Below, one piece after another: positions 16,494 through 24,283 of a DNA stretch of 64,000 nt; within the stretch, counting starts at the first letter, position 1, and each line of letters begins with the position of its first letter. Origin of the DNA: Flavobacterium ustbae (GTDB lineage: Bacteria > Bacteroidota > Bacteroidia > Flavobacteriales > Flavobacteriaceae); NCBI RefSeq assembly GCF_003946915.1, contig NZ_RPOC01000001.1, forward strand, positions 620,001 to 684,000, written 5' to 3'. The position numbers and the translations under genes are program-made. The notes under the pieces were generated by a model, which had not been told where the DNA came from, did no database searches, and was given only the letters and a program-made list of their open reading frames with translations.

Positions 16494-17721
16494 TGTCCAA
16501 TTTAAACTTTTTAACCACCAACGCAGAGTTGGTTCCTCCGAACCCGAAAGAATTGGACAAAAATATGTCAAATTTTTTGTTTAACGTAGTTTTAACTAAA
16601 TTTAATTTTGACGCATCTTCATCTGGATTTTCTAAATTGATGTTTGGGGCGATAAAATCGTGCTGCATCATTAAGATAGAATAAATGATTTCGCTTGCTC
16701 CAGCCATCCAGCATTCATGCCCAGTCATTGATTTTGTGGAGCTTACAGGCGGATTTTTTTCTCCAAAAACTTCAAAAATAGCTTTTGCTTCATTTGCATC
16801 TCCAACAGGTGTTGAGGTTGCATGGGCATTAATATATTCAATATCTGATGCTTGTAGTTTTGCCTCTTCAAGAGCACGTTTCATCGCTGTTGCCGGACCT
16901 TCTACATTTGGAGTTGAGATATGTCCGCCGTTTGAAGAGAATCCGTAACCACCGATTTCGGCAATAATATTGGCGCCACGGGCTACAGCAGATTCGTAAC
17001 TTTCCAGAATTAAAGTTGCGCCTCCGCCACTCGGAATCAATCCGTCACGATCAGAATCAAAAGGTCTAGAGGCTTTTGTCGGATCGCCTTGTCTATTAGA
17101 AAAAACACCTAATCCGTCAAAACTGCTCATCGCATATTTATTAATTTCCTGCGCTCCGCCGGTAATAACAATGTCTTGAAATCCGCTTTTAATTAAAAAA
17201 TAGGCTAAACCAATAGAGTGTGAACCGCTGGCACAAGCAGCACTTACGGTTAAATTAATCCCGCGAAGTTTAAAAATCGTGGAGAGATTCATGGTAACGG
17301 TAGAATTCATAGATTTAAAAATGGCACCAGAACCAATAAGAGCGGTGTCTTTTTTCTCGCGAACAATATCTGTAGCGTCGATGATGGCTTTAGAAACACT
17401 GTCATTTCCGTACATAATTCCAACTTCTCTATCGTCAAAAAAGGCATCGTCAATTCCGGCATTTTTCAAAGCTTCTATAGTGGCCATATAAGCATATTCG
17501 GTTTCTTCACCGATGCTCATGCGTTGTCTGCGTGTCAAAAGATTTTTTAAATCGGTTTTCGGAACCATTCCCGTCAAGGCCGATTGAAAACCAAATTCTT
17601 TTCGTTCAGCATCAAACTGAATACCAGATTTTCCTTCGTACAAAGAATCTTTTACTTCGTCTAAAGAAGTTCCGATACACGAATAAATTCCCATTCCAGT
17701 AATTACAACTCTTCTATTCAT
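16486..17721 (-). CDS. Beta-ketoacyl-ACP synthase (FabF-like)
   Basis: This 411-residue ketosynthase starts at the ATG 17719-17721 (MNRRVVITGMGIYSCIGTS), preferred over an in-frame ATG eight codons upstream because the family begins with this strand. Triad residues are Cys in VSAACASGSHSIG, His in NAHATSTPVGDANE and His in SMTGHECWMAGASE. HATST replaces the common HGTGT. It overlaps the ACP gene by 8 bp. It probably extends the acyl chain on that ACP. Upstream is a repeat-bearing gap and then the ketoreductase. Confidence 0.9.
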   Translation of the reverse strand: MNRRVVITGMGIYSCIGTSLDEVKDSLYEGKSGIQFDAERKEFGFQSALTGMVPKTDLKNLLTRRQRMSIGEETEYAYMATIEALKNAGIDDAFFDDREVGIMYGNDSVSKAIIDATDIVREKKDTALIGSGAIFKSMNSTVTMNLSTIFKLRGINLTVSAACASGSHSIGLAYFLIKSGFQDIVITGGAQEINKYAMSSFDGLGVFSNRQGDPTKASRPFDSDRDGLIPSGGGATLILESYESAVARGANIIAEIGGYGFSSNGGHISTPNVEGPATAMKRALEEAKLQASDIEYINAHATSTPVGDANEAKAIFEVFGEKNPPVSSTKSMTGHECWMAGASEIIYSILMMQHDFIAPNINLENPDEDASKLNLVKTTLNKKFDIFLSNSFGFGGTNSALVVKKFKLDNE

Positions 17722-17917
17722 TTTTTTATAGTGACAAAGGTTCATAGTGACAAGGCGACAAAGTAACGAAGATTTTTAATCTCGCAAAGTCGCTAAGGCG
17801 CAAAGTTTTTTCTTTTAAAATGTTTTTTATAATAGAACTTTGCGACTTAGCGTCTTTGCGAGCAATTTTTAAGTATTTAATAAAAAAACTTAAAACATAC
17901 TTTGTACGCTTTGTATA
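17722..17917. repeat. Intergenic inverted repeat (cgcaaag family) plus gtgacaaag units
   Basis: The gap holds TAGTGACAAAGGTTCATAG and further gacaaag units. These are followed by an inverted pair, CTCGCAAAGTCGCTAAGGCG (about 17,781) against AACTTTGCGACTTAGCGTC then TTTGCGAG (about 17,839-17,863), which could form a long hairpin. The same repeat family is present at 4749-4901. No coding potential is seen. Confidence 0.7.
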
Positions 17918-18649
17918 TTAAGAATATATTCCGCCGTTTATGTTTATAATTTCACCAGTGATATAACTTGCTTTTTTAGAAATCAAAAAGCTTACCAAAT
18001 CTGCGACTTCTTCGGCTTCGCCAAAACGGTTTACCGGAATCAGTTTTAATAATTCTTTTTCGTCCAGTTGGCTTGTCATGTCGGTTCTAATAAAACCTGG
18101 AGCGACAGCATTGACCGTAATATTTCTTTTGGCAACTTCTTGAGCCAAGGCTTTGGTTGCGGCTACAATCGCGCCCTTTGCTGCCGAATAATTGGTTTGT
18201 CCTGCAGTTCCTTTTACACCAGAAACCGAAACCAGATTTACAATACGGCCGTATTTGTTGCGTAACATTTTCTGTATAAAAAACTGCGTAACATTAAAGA
18301 AACCGTTTACACTAGTATTCAAAACGCCGTTCCAGTCTTGAGGAGTCATCCACATAAAAAGTCCGTCTTTTGTAATTCCGGCGTTGTTGACAATTGCTTC
18401 AACCAATTTTTCAGGATTTTCTTCCTGCCATTGGTTTAAAACATTTTGCACTTCTTCAAAATTAGAAACATCAAAACCTAAGATTTCTCCCGTTGCGCCC
18501 AATTTTTGCACTTCTTGTAATGTTTCTTCGGCAGCTGTTTTATTCGAATGGTAATTAATCAGAATATGATAATCGGATTCTACGGCAAGTTTTTTACAGA
18601 TAGCACTTCCAATTCCTCTCGAACCGCCTGTTACTAATACACATTTCAT
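17918..18649 (-). CDS. 3-oxoacyl-ACP reductase, FabG-type SDR
   Basis: This 243-residue short-chain dehydrogenase has the NADPH-binding motif VTGGSRGIGSAI, the NNAG motif at AIVNNAGITKDGLF, the catalytic Ser in LVSVSGVKG and the YSAAKGA catalytic Tyr-Lys. VNAVAPGFIRTDM is typical of FabG. It reduces 3-oxoacyl-ACP to 3-hydroxyacyl-ACP before dehydration. As the only obvious ketoreductase in the visible pigment cluster, it most likely serves the polyene cycle. It lies downstream of the WG-repeat gene, separated by an 87-bp gap with a strong stem-loop. Confidence 0.9.
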   Translation of the reverse strand: MKCVLVTGGSRGIGSAICKKLAVESDYHILINYHSNKTAAEETLQEVQKLGATGEILGFDVSNFEEVQNVLNQWQEENPEKLVEAIVNNAGITKDGLFMWMTPQDWNGVLNTSVNGFFNVTQFFIQKMLRNKYGRIVNLVSVSGVKGTAGQTNYSAAKGAIVAATKALAQEVAKRNITVNAVAPGFIRTDMTSQLDEKELLKLIPVNRFGEAEEVADLVSFLISKKASYITGEIININGGIYS

Positions 18650-18667
18650 TTAATGTAGGTTTTATTG

Positions 18668-18706
18668 ATCGTGAAATCGCTTTTGCAATAAGAGCGATTT
18701 CACGAT
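18668..18706. promoter_or_regulatory. Perfect 14-bp stem-loop between WG-repeat gene and fabG-like gene
   Basis: ATCGTGAAATCGCT (18668-18681) and its exact complement AGCGATTTCACGAT (18693-18706) enclose an 11-base loop. There is no long T-run on the minus-strand side, so it is not a textbook intrinsic terminator. It may act as an attenuator, a processing or stability hairpin, or a protein-binding palindrome. Confidence 0.65.
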
Positions 18707-18736
18707 GTAAATTTTATAATTTATTGGAGATAAATA

Positions 18737-19972
18737 CTATTTCTTTTTTTTCGGTGCCGGCTTAGCAGCTGGTTTACTTGCAGATTTTACAGCTGGCTTA
18801 GTTTCTTGTTTTGGTTTTTCGGCGGGAGCTGCAGCAGGCTGAGGTTTTTCTGCGCTTTTAGAAAACAATTCAGCATTTTCAAACCATTGATTGCTTAAAA
18901 CTGTTCCGTCAGGTCTTAGAAATCCCCATTTTCCTTCGTTTTTAACTCTAGCCAAACCATCAATAAAACCTTTGTCTTGTTTCACAAATAGAGAAACAAT
19001 AAATCCGTTTGAAGTGATACCATATTGAGTTGGAATTACTAATTTTCCAGATTCATTAATAAATCCCCAATTGCTTTCTTTTACTGGGGCCAAACCATTT
19101 GAGCTGAAAACTTCTGCATCGCTGTAAGTTGGTTCAATTACAAATTTTCCTTCTGGATTAATAAATCCCCATTTTTTTCCAACCAAAACAGGAGCTAAAT
19201 TTTTAGAAAACGCTTTTCCTTTATCATAAATAGGAAGAATGATCCAGTTTCCTTTTAAATCAATGTAACCAATTTTTCCGTTCTTTTTAGCGTAAGTCAA
19301 ATCTTGGGTTTCAAAATCCCATATTTTTTCGGCACCGTCAACCGGAATAAATTTTCCGCTGCTTACCAATCCGAAAGTTTTATCTTTTCTAGCCCAAGTT
19401 GTGCCTTTAAAATAATTTCCGATTTCTGTATAAACAGGTTCAACCAATTCTTTTCCTTCTGTATTGATAATTCCCCAGTTTTTGTTTAGTTCCACTCTTG
19501 CGTAACCATTTTCAAAAGGCTTGATCTGATCGTATTTTGGTTCCAGAACAATTGCCATTTTGTTATTGATCAGTCCAACTTTATTATTTTGTCTGATGAA
19601 AGCAACGCCTTCATTAAAATCAAATACTTTTTCTGTTGCAGGAGCTTTTTGAATTTCTCCTTTTGTATTGATATAAACCCAGTCTTTATCTTTTTGTACA
19701 ACAGCAATTCCGCTGTTAAAATCTTTAGCATCTTTAAAATCTGCGGGAATTACAAAACTCCCTTTAGTATCAATAAATCCCCATTTTCCACCATTTTCTG
19801 CGACAGCTAAACCTTCAGAAAAACTTTTGGCAGATTTAAACTGAGGTTCTATTTTAAAAGATCCGTCTTTGGCAATATATCCAATTTTCGAATTTTTCTT
19901 AACTAATGCCAGTTCTTGACTATTAACAACTTGAATAAATACTAGCAGTAAAAAAATAAATGTCTTTTTCAT
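18737..19972 (-). CDS. WG-repeat protein, secreted, with Ala/Pro/Lys-rich tail
   Basis: This 411-residue protein has a signal peptide (MKKTFIFLLLVFIQVVNSQ) and about eight or nine WG/KWG repeats, each with the pattern (K)WGFI(D/N)xxGxxVIxPxxxxAxxFxxGLAxV. Examples are GKWGFIDTKGSFVIPADF and KKWGFINPEGKFVIEPTY. The last 40 residues are low-complexity, rich in Ala, Pro and Lys (KPAAKPAPKKKK), possibly flexible and cell-envelope binding. WG repeats are a structural module of unknown biochemical role. It lies in the pigment cluster in the same direction, but no role in pigment formation is known to me. Confidence 0.85.
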   Translation of the reverse strand: MKKTFIFLLLVFIQVVNSQELALVKKNSKIGYIAKDGSFKIEPQFKSAKSFSEGLAVAENGGKWGFIDTKGSFVIPADFKDAKDFNSGIAVVQKDKDWVYINTKGEIQKAPATEKVFDFNEGVAFIRQNNKVGLINNKMAIVLEPKYDQIKPFENGYARVELNKNWGIINTEGKELVEPVYTEIGNYFKGTTWARKDKTFGLVSSGKFIPVDGAEKIWDFETQDLTYAKKNGKIGYIDLKGNWIILPIYDKGKAFSKNLAPVLVGKKWGFINPEGKFVIEPTYSDAEVFSSNGLAPVKESNWGFINESGKLVIPTQYGITSNGFIVSLFVKQDKGFIDGLARVKNEGKWGFLRPDGTVLSNQWFENAELFSKSAEKPQPAAAPAEKPKQETKPAVKSASKPAAKPAPKKKK

Positions 19973-20036
19973 GATTTTTAAAATTCAATTTTTAATGATT
20001 AAAAAGTTAAAACTCTTTTGGGGCATTGTTTTTTTT

Positions 20037-20108
20037 AACACATAGAGACATAGTTTTGGATTTCTTAAAAAAGGCGTTTCACTTTTCTCAAATTCACAAG
20101 GCTTAATC
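20037..20108. repeat. Partial intergenic repeat (acacatag family)
   Basis: The gap before the ammonia-lyase gene carries AACACATAGAGACATAG followed by AAAAGGCGTTTCACTTTTCT. The same two blocks occur in the longer copies at 26,178-26,322, 36,898-37,029 and, in part, 49,639-49,703. No gene is present. Confidence 0.65.
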
Positions 20109-20122
20109 TCTAAATTTTTTCT

Positions 20123-21646
20123 TTAACTGTTGATCAGGTAGTCTTTTACTTTTTGAACAAAAGGATACATCACCATATCTTCTTTGAAAGTTGGAATGAT
20201 CTTTCGAACATCATCGTACCATTTTCTGGTGACAGACGAAATTTTATCTTTTTGCTCTAAATAATCGATTGCCTGAACGATTGTAATTAATTCGATAGCC
20301 AAAACCTCAAATGAGTTTTCGATTACTTTTGATGTAATAACAGCCGAGTTTGTTCCCATACTTACAATGTCTTGATTGTCATTGTTGTTCGGAATACTGT
20401 GTACGTACATTGGGTTTGAAAGCATCTGACTTTCAGCCGTTGTCGAAGTCGCTACGAACTGAACGCCCTGCATTCCGAAATTGAAACCTAAAGTTCCTAA
20501 GTTTACGAATGGAGGCAGTAATTCGTTGATTTTTGAATTCAATAAATAATTCAACTGACGTTCTGCCAACATCGTTAATTTGGTAATAACAATTTTTAGT
20601 TTATCCATTTCTAGCGAAATATAATCTCCGTGGAAATTTCCGCCGTGGTAAACGTGTTTGTTTTTTACGTCTATAATTGGGTTGTCGTTTGCCGAGTTAA
20701 ATTCGTCTTCTAAGATAGAAGCTACATTATTAATAGTTTCTAAAACTGGTCCCAAAATTTGAGGAACACATCTTAATGAATAATATTCCTGAACTTTTTC
20801 TTTGAAGATTTCTTCTGTATTTTCCCCAGAATATAAATGGTCTTCTCTTTTACGGATCAACGTACTGTCAGCAAGATTTTTTCTCATCTTTTCAGCCACT
20901 TCCTGCTGTCCTTTATGACGTTTGGTCTGGTTTAATTCTTCAGAAAAATGATCATCATACGCCTGAACCAATTCGTTAATGGCGCAAGAAGCTTTTAATG
21001 ACCAATCTAATAGTTTATTAGCATAATGCACATTTACGACTCCAATTCCTGTCATTACAGAAGTTCCGTTGATTAACGCCAAACCTTCTCTAATTTCTAC
21101 CTGAATTGGTTGTAAACCTTCGATTTCGAAAACTTCCTGAGTTGGACGTCTTTCACCTTTATAAAAAACTTCGCCTTCGCCAATTAAAACCAAAGCCAAG
21201 TGCGATAATTGTACTAAATCTCCACTTGCACCAACACCTCCATGTTCGAAAATTAAAGGCGTAATATCTCTATTGATTAATTCTGCCATTAAATGAATAA
21301 CAGAAGGATGAACTCCAGAATTTCCCAAAGAAAGCGTGTTCATACGAGCCAAAATAGCTGCTTTTGCACACTCCGCATTCAACGGTTTTCCTGTTCCAGA
21401 AGAGTGGCTTCTAATTAAATTATATTGCAGCTGAATTTGGTCAGACTCTTTAATTCTATATTGAGCCATTGGACCAAAGCCAGTATTTACGCCGTAGATT
21501 ACTTTATTTCCTGAGAATTCTTTTAAGAAATTAAAACTTTCGTTTACTCGATTTAAGACCACATCGCTTATCGCAACTTTGTTTTTTCCAAAGATTATGG
21601 CTTCAAATTCAGCTAAACTTAAATATTCATTTATTGTATTCATCAA
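20123..21646 (-). CDS. Tyrosine ammonia-lyase (aromatic amino acid lyase), flexirubin starter unit
   Basis: This 507-residue enzyme belongs to the HAL/PAL/TAL family. The Ala140-Ser141-Gly142 triad in HGGVGASGDLVQL forms the MIO cofactor, and the catalytic Tyr lies in VIYGVNTGFGP. Further family segments are SLGNSGVHPSV, NGTSVMTGIGV and SMGTNSAVI. It would deaminate L-tyrosine to 4-coumarate, the aryl starter of flexirubin; the sequence closely resembles the tyrosine-specific lyase known from Flavobacterium johnsoniae. The selectivity pair is Ser80-His81, as in histidine lyases, not the His-Leu of classical TAL, so motif rules alone would miscall it hutH. No histidine-utilisation genes are adjacent. 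A halogenase-like gene is divergent, 98 bp away. Confidence 0.88.
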   Translation of the reverse strand: MMNTINEYLSLAEFEAIIFGKNKVAISDVVLNRVNESFNFLKEFSGNKVIYGVNTGFGPMAQYRIKESDQIQLQYNLIRSHSSGTGKPLNAECAKAAILARMNTLSLGNSGVHPSVIHLMAELINRDITPLIFEHGGVGASGDLVQLSHLALVLIGEGEVFYKGERRPTQEVFEIEGLQPIQVEIREGLALINGTSVMTGIGVVNVHYANKLLDWSLKASCAINELVQAYDDHFSEELNQTKRHKGQQEVAEKMRKNLADSTLIRKREDHLYSGENTEEIFKEKVQEYYSLRCVPQILGPVLETINNVASILEDEFNSANDNPIIDVKNKHVYHGGNFHGDYISLEMDKLKIVITKLTMLAERQLNYLLNSKINELLPPFVNLGTLGFNFGMQGVQFVATSTTAESQMLSNPMYVHSIPNNNDNQDIVSMGTNSAVITSKVIENSFEVLAIELITIVQAIDYLEQKDKISSVTRKWYDDVRKIIPTFKEDMVMYPFVQKVKDYLINS

Positions 21647-21680
21647 ATCGATTTTGGTTGTGCTAATTTAATTTTATTTA

Positions 21681-21704
21681 TCAAAATAAATGTAGTTATT
21701 TTGA
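21681..21704. promoter_or_regulatory. 24-bp operator candidate between TAL and halogenase genes
   Basis: A perfect inverted repeat, TCAAAATAA and TTATTTTGA with spacer ATGTAG, lies in the middle of the 98-bp divergent promoter region. Its size and symmetry suit a dimeric repressor. It lies between the TAL start and a candidate TAL -7 element (21711-21718), so binding would block transcription of the lyase and perhaps of both genes. Confidence 0.6.
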
Positions 21705-21710
21705 TGATGG

Positions 21711-21718
21711 CAAATGTA
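21711..21718 (-). promoter_or_regulatory. Candidate -7 element for the ammonia-lyase gene
   Basis: On the minus strand the sequence reads TACATTTG, matching the Bacteroidota -7 consensus TAnnTTTG, about 65 bp before the start codon. No good TTG at the -33 distance was seen, so confidence is modest. Confidence 0.4.
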
Positions 21719-21744
21719 GGTTAATTAATGATAATAATTCTAAT

Positions 21745-22995
21745 ATGACAAAGGAGTTTGTTGATGTTTTAGTGATTGGTGCAGGACCATCTGGATGTGT
21801 TTCGGCATCTTATCTTTTTAAGAACAATGTTAAGGTAAAAGTTGTAGAGAAAACAAAGTTTCCGAGACTTGTTGTTGGTGAAAGCCTTATTCCGCGTGTA
21901 ATGGACCATTTTGCTGAGGCAGAATTGTTTGATGCGCTTGATGCGATGAATTTTGAAAAGAAATTAGGAGCTCGTTTTATTAGAGGCGAAGAAATTTGCA
22001 ATTTTGATTTCAGTAAAAAATTTGGTGAAGGTTGGGATTGGACTTGGCAAGTTCCTAGAGCTGATTTTGACAATACAATGGCGCAGGAAATTGTGCGTAA
22101 AGGAATTGATTTGGAATTTGAAACCGAAGTTTTGGAAGTTTCTTTTGAAGGAAAAAATTCTAAAACGATTGTAAAAGACAAAGACGGAAATCTAAAAGAA
22201 ATTCACGCCAAATTTATTATCGATTCTAGCGGTTACGGACGCGTTTTGCCAAGACTTTTAGATTTGGACACACCATCTAAATTAGATCCGCATTCTTCTA
22301 TATTTACACACGTAGAAGACATTAACAGACCAGAAGGCGAGGAAGGAACGCAGATCTCGTTTGACATTCTTGAAACTCAAGTCTGGCTTTGGGTAATTCC
22401 GTTTTCTAACGGAAATACGAGTTTGGGAATTGTAGGTCCGACCGATTTTATTAATTCGCTTTCTACTAATAGAGACAATGCAGAGGCTTTAAGAAATGCC
22501 ATTCAGAAATCAGATTATTATATAAAAAGATTTAAAGGAACTGAGTTTTTATTCGAACCTGTAAAACTCGAAAACTATTCGAGAGCTGTAAAAAGAATGT
22601 ACGGCGATGGCTTTGCTTTAACAGGAAACAGTTCAGAATTCTTAGATCCGGTTTTTTCTTCAGGAGTTGCGTTTGCAACCGAATCTGGAATGCTGGCAGC
22701 AAAATTATATTTGAAAGAATCGCAAGGAATTGAAGTAAACTGGGAAACTGAATTTACAGAATACATGAAAAAAGGGATCGCCGTTTTTACCACTTATGTG
22801 CAAGAATGGTATACCGGAAATCTACAGACATTATTCTTTCATCAGCCAGAAAACCCAGATGTAAAAGAAAAAATATGCGCGGTTTTAGCAGGATATGTCT
22901 GGAACGAAGAAAATCCGTTTGTAAAGAAACACGATCACGTAATAGCAAATATGGCGTATTTATTGAATATGCAGAAAGAACAAAGCCCTGAATAA
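21745..22995 (+). CDS. FAD-dependent halogenase-like monooxygenase
   Basis: This 416-residue flavoprotein starts with the FAD-binding motif VIGAGPSGCVSASYLF. It has GESLIP, an early Lys in FEKKLGARF, and the halogenase-family WxWxIP motif at VWLWVIPFSNG (about residue 215). The FAD-binding GNSSEFLDPVFSSGV stretch follows. WxWxIP separates flavin halogenases from most ordinary monooxygenases. Some flexirubins are chlorinated on the aryl ring, so ring halogenation is a reasonable role; hydroxylation is the alternative. It is the only plus-strand gene of the pigment region, divergent from the ammonia-lyase gene with a shared palindromic operator candidate, and it ends in a hairpin terminator. 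Confidence 0.82.
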   Translation: MTKEFVDVLVIGAGPSGCVSASYLFKNNVKVKVVEKTKFPRLVVGESLIPRVMDHFAEAELFDALDAMNFEKKLGARFIRGEEICNFDFSKKFGEGWDWTWQVPRADFDNTMAQEIVRKGIDLEFETEVLEVSFEGKNSKTIVKDKDGNLKEIHAKFIIDSSGYGRVLPRLLDLDTPSKLDPHSSIFTHVEDINRPEGEEGTQISFDILETQVWLWVIPFSNGNTSLGIVGPTDFINSLSTNRDNAEALRNAIQKSDYYIKRFKGTEFLFEPVKLENYSRAVKRMYGDGFALTGNSSEFLDPVFSSGVAFATESGMLAAKLYLKESQGIEVNWETEFTEYMKKGIAVFTTYVQEWYTGNLQTLFFHQPENPDVKEKICAVLAGYVWNEENPFVKKHDHVIANMAYLLNMQKEQSPE

Positions 22996-23045
22996 TTAGA
23001 CGGCACCCAAAAGTTTAGACAAATTTATAATTAAGTTTGATAATA

Positions 23046-23076
23046 ATGAGCTCGATATTTTATCGGGCTCATTTTG
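23046..23076 (+). terminator. Intrinsic terminator after halogenase-like gene
   Basis: ATGAGCTCGATA (23046-23057), a TTT loop and TATCGGGCTCAT (23061-23072) form a 12-bp stem with one G-T pair, followed by TTTTGTTTA. It stands 51 bp after the halogenase stop. Confidence 0.75.
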
Positions 23077-23137
23077 TTTAGATTTGATTTAATTCTTTCG
23101 TTATTGTAATAGATTATATATTTATTAATTTCTTTTT

Positions 23138-23743
23138 TTATTTGTATGCTTTCTTAGAAATAAGTTTAGATAAAGTTTTGGCCGTTTTAGCATAACCTTC
23201 TCCAATTCTTGATTCATTGCTAAAGTTATTTCCCCATTGATCTCCAGGAGCTTCTTCGCTTGTAATTTCTAATAAGACATTAGATTTATTGTCAGTTTCT
23301 ACAAATTTTAAATTAGTAGTAACTTTTGCAGGCTGTTTCATAATTCCAGCATCCCAGCCTGGATAAATCCAAACTGTTTTTACAATTAGAGTGTAAGGTG
23401 TTTGTAATCCTTCCTGAAAGTTTAAATCTTTTTTTTCTTTGGTTAAAACAATATTGGCGATTTCTAAAAATTTTGGAGTCCAGATTTGGTCTTTTGCTGC
23501 AATCCATTTTTTCTCCCAAATTTTTCCGTTTCCTTTTGCTTTTTTATCCAAGTCAGCTTTGTGTTCTTCAACGTACTGTGCTTCTGGTTTGTTTTCTTTC
23601 ATCATGGTAAAGTTGCTGTAATCAAACTCGACGTTCATTTCCTTTTGATCTTTAATGAAATGGAAATCTCCTTTAATGACATTCATGTCTTGAGCAAATG
23701 CAGCTCCTGAAAAAAGGAAGCATGCAATAAGTAATTTTTTCAT
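23138..23743 (-). CDS. Secreted protein of unknown function
   Basis: This 201-residue protein has a clear signal peptide (MKKLLIACFLFSGAAFAQD). The mature part is lysine-rich with several charged and aromatic segments such as GDFHFIKDQKEMNVEF, KIWEKKWIAAKDQIWTPKF and VWIYPGWDAGI. No catalytic motif, lipobox or membrane segment is recognisable. It stands alone, with repeat-free spacers of about 140-190 bp and terminators on both sides, so it is probably a monocistronic gene. I do not assign a function. Confidence 0.7.
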   Translation of the reverse strand: MKKLLIACFLFSGAAFAQDMNVIKGDFHFIKDQKEMNVEFDYSNFTMMKENKPEAQYVEEHKADLDKKAKGNGKIWEKKWIAAKDQIWTPKFLEIANIVLTKEKKDLNFQEGLQTPYTLIVKTVWIYPGWDAGIMKQPAKVTTNLKFVETDNKSNVLLEITSEEAPGDQWGNNFSNESRIGEGYAKTAKTLSKLISKKAYK

Positions 23744-23837
23744 TTTTTGAATTTAGTTAATTATTTTTTTCGGGATAAATATATCTAAAAAAACGAAATG
23801 CAATCTTTTTTATTATAACAAATATTCTTGTTAATAC

Positions 23838-23875
23838 TAAAAAGCGAGAACCCCAATTTTGGAATTCTCGCTTTT
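23838..23875 (-). terminator. Intrinsic terminator of the sugar-acid operon
   Basis: AAAAGCGAGAA (23840-23850) pairs perfectly with TTCTCGCTTTT (23865-23875), with inner CC/GG pairing in the loop. Read on the minus strand the stem is followed by TTTTTAG. It lies about 60 bp after the mutarotase stop at 23,936, ending the leftward operon. Confidence 0.7.
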
Positions 23876-23935
23876 ACAAAAAAAATATAATTAAAAATTA
23901 CAGACTCTTTTGCAAGAAGCTGTTTCTTTTTGAGA

Positions 23936-24271
23936 TTAAAGCTGAAAAATTTTATCCATCAAAATCCATTTTTGTCCCGGTTTTGCCCAAGGTAAAGCTT
24001 GTTGGAATTTCCACATTAGAGTTTCCCATTCCTGAACTTTTTCGTTGGCTGCATCGGCTGCGTCTTTTTTTTCAAAAGAGAAATTTTCATCTCCTTCAAT
24101 AATCATAAACAAACGATTTCCGGTGCAGTAGATATCCAGAACTTCGATACCCGAATCCTGAATACTTTTTTTGATTTCTGGCCAGATATTTTCGTGCAGT
24201 TGTTTATATTCTGCAATTAAATTTTGATCGTCTTTTAAATCTAAGGCCAAACAGAATTTTTGTGCTGCCAT
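23936..24271 (-). CDS. L-rhamnose/L-fucose mutarotase family protein
   Basis: This 111-residue protein belongs to the L-rhamnose mutarotase (RhaM-like) family: FCLALDLKDDQNLIAEYKQLHE, HENIWPEIKKSI, VLDIYCTGNRLFMIIEGD and LPWAKPGQKW are all family positions. It interconverts alpha and beta anomers of a 6-deoxyhexose. The neighbouring genes fit oxidation of L-fucose, so L-fucose is the likely substrate; RhaM-family proteins also occur in the comparable Campylobacter fucose locus. It is 12 bp downstream of the FAH-family gene and is the last gene of the operon before a terminator. Confidence 0.85.
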   Translation of the reverse strand: MAAQKFCLALDLKDDQNLIAEYKQLHENIWPEIKKSIQDSGIEVLDIYCTGNRLFMIIEGDENFSFEKKDAADAANEKVQEWETLMWKFQQALPWAKPGQKWILMDKIFQL

Positions 24272-24283
24272 ATTAATTTTTAT

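Noticed and set aside
16494-16571. Longer N-terminus for the second ACP
   Set aside because: The extension overlaps the ketosynthase coding region and shows no ACP similarity; the ATG at 16493 gives the usual ACP length.
20123-21646. Histidine ammonia-lyase (hutH) as the function of the MIO enzyme
   Set aside because: No histidine-utilisation genes nearby; the pigment cluster needs 4-coumarate, and the sequence resembles the Flavobacterium tyrosine lyase.
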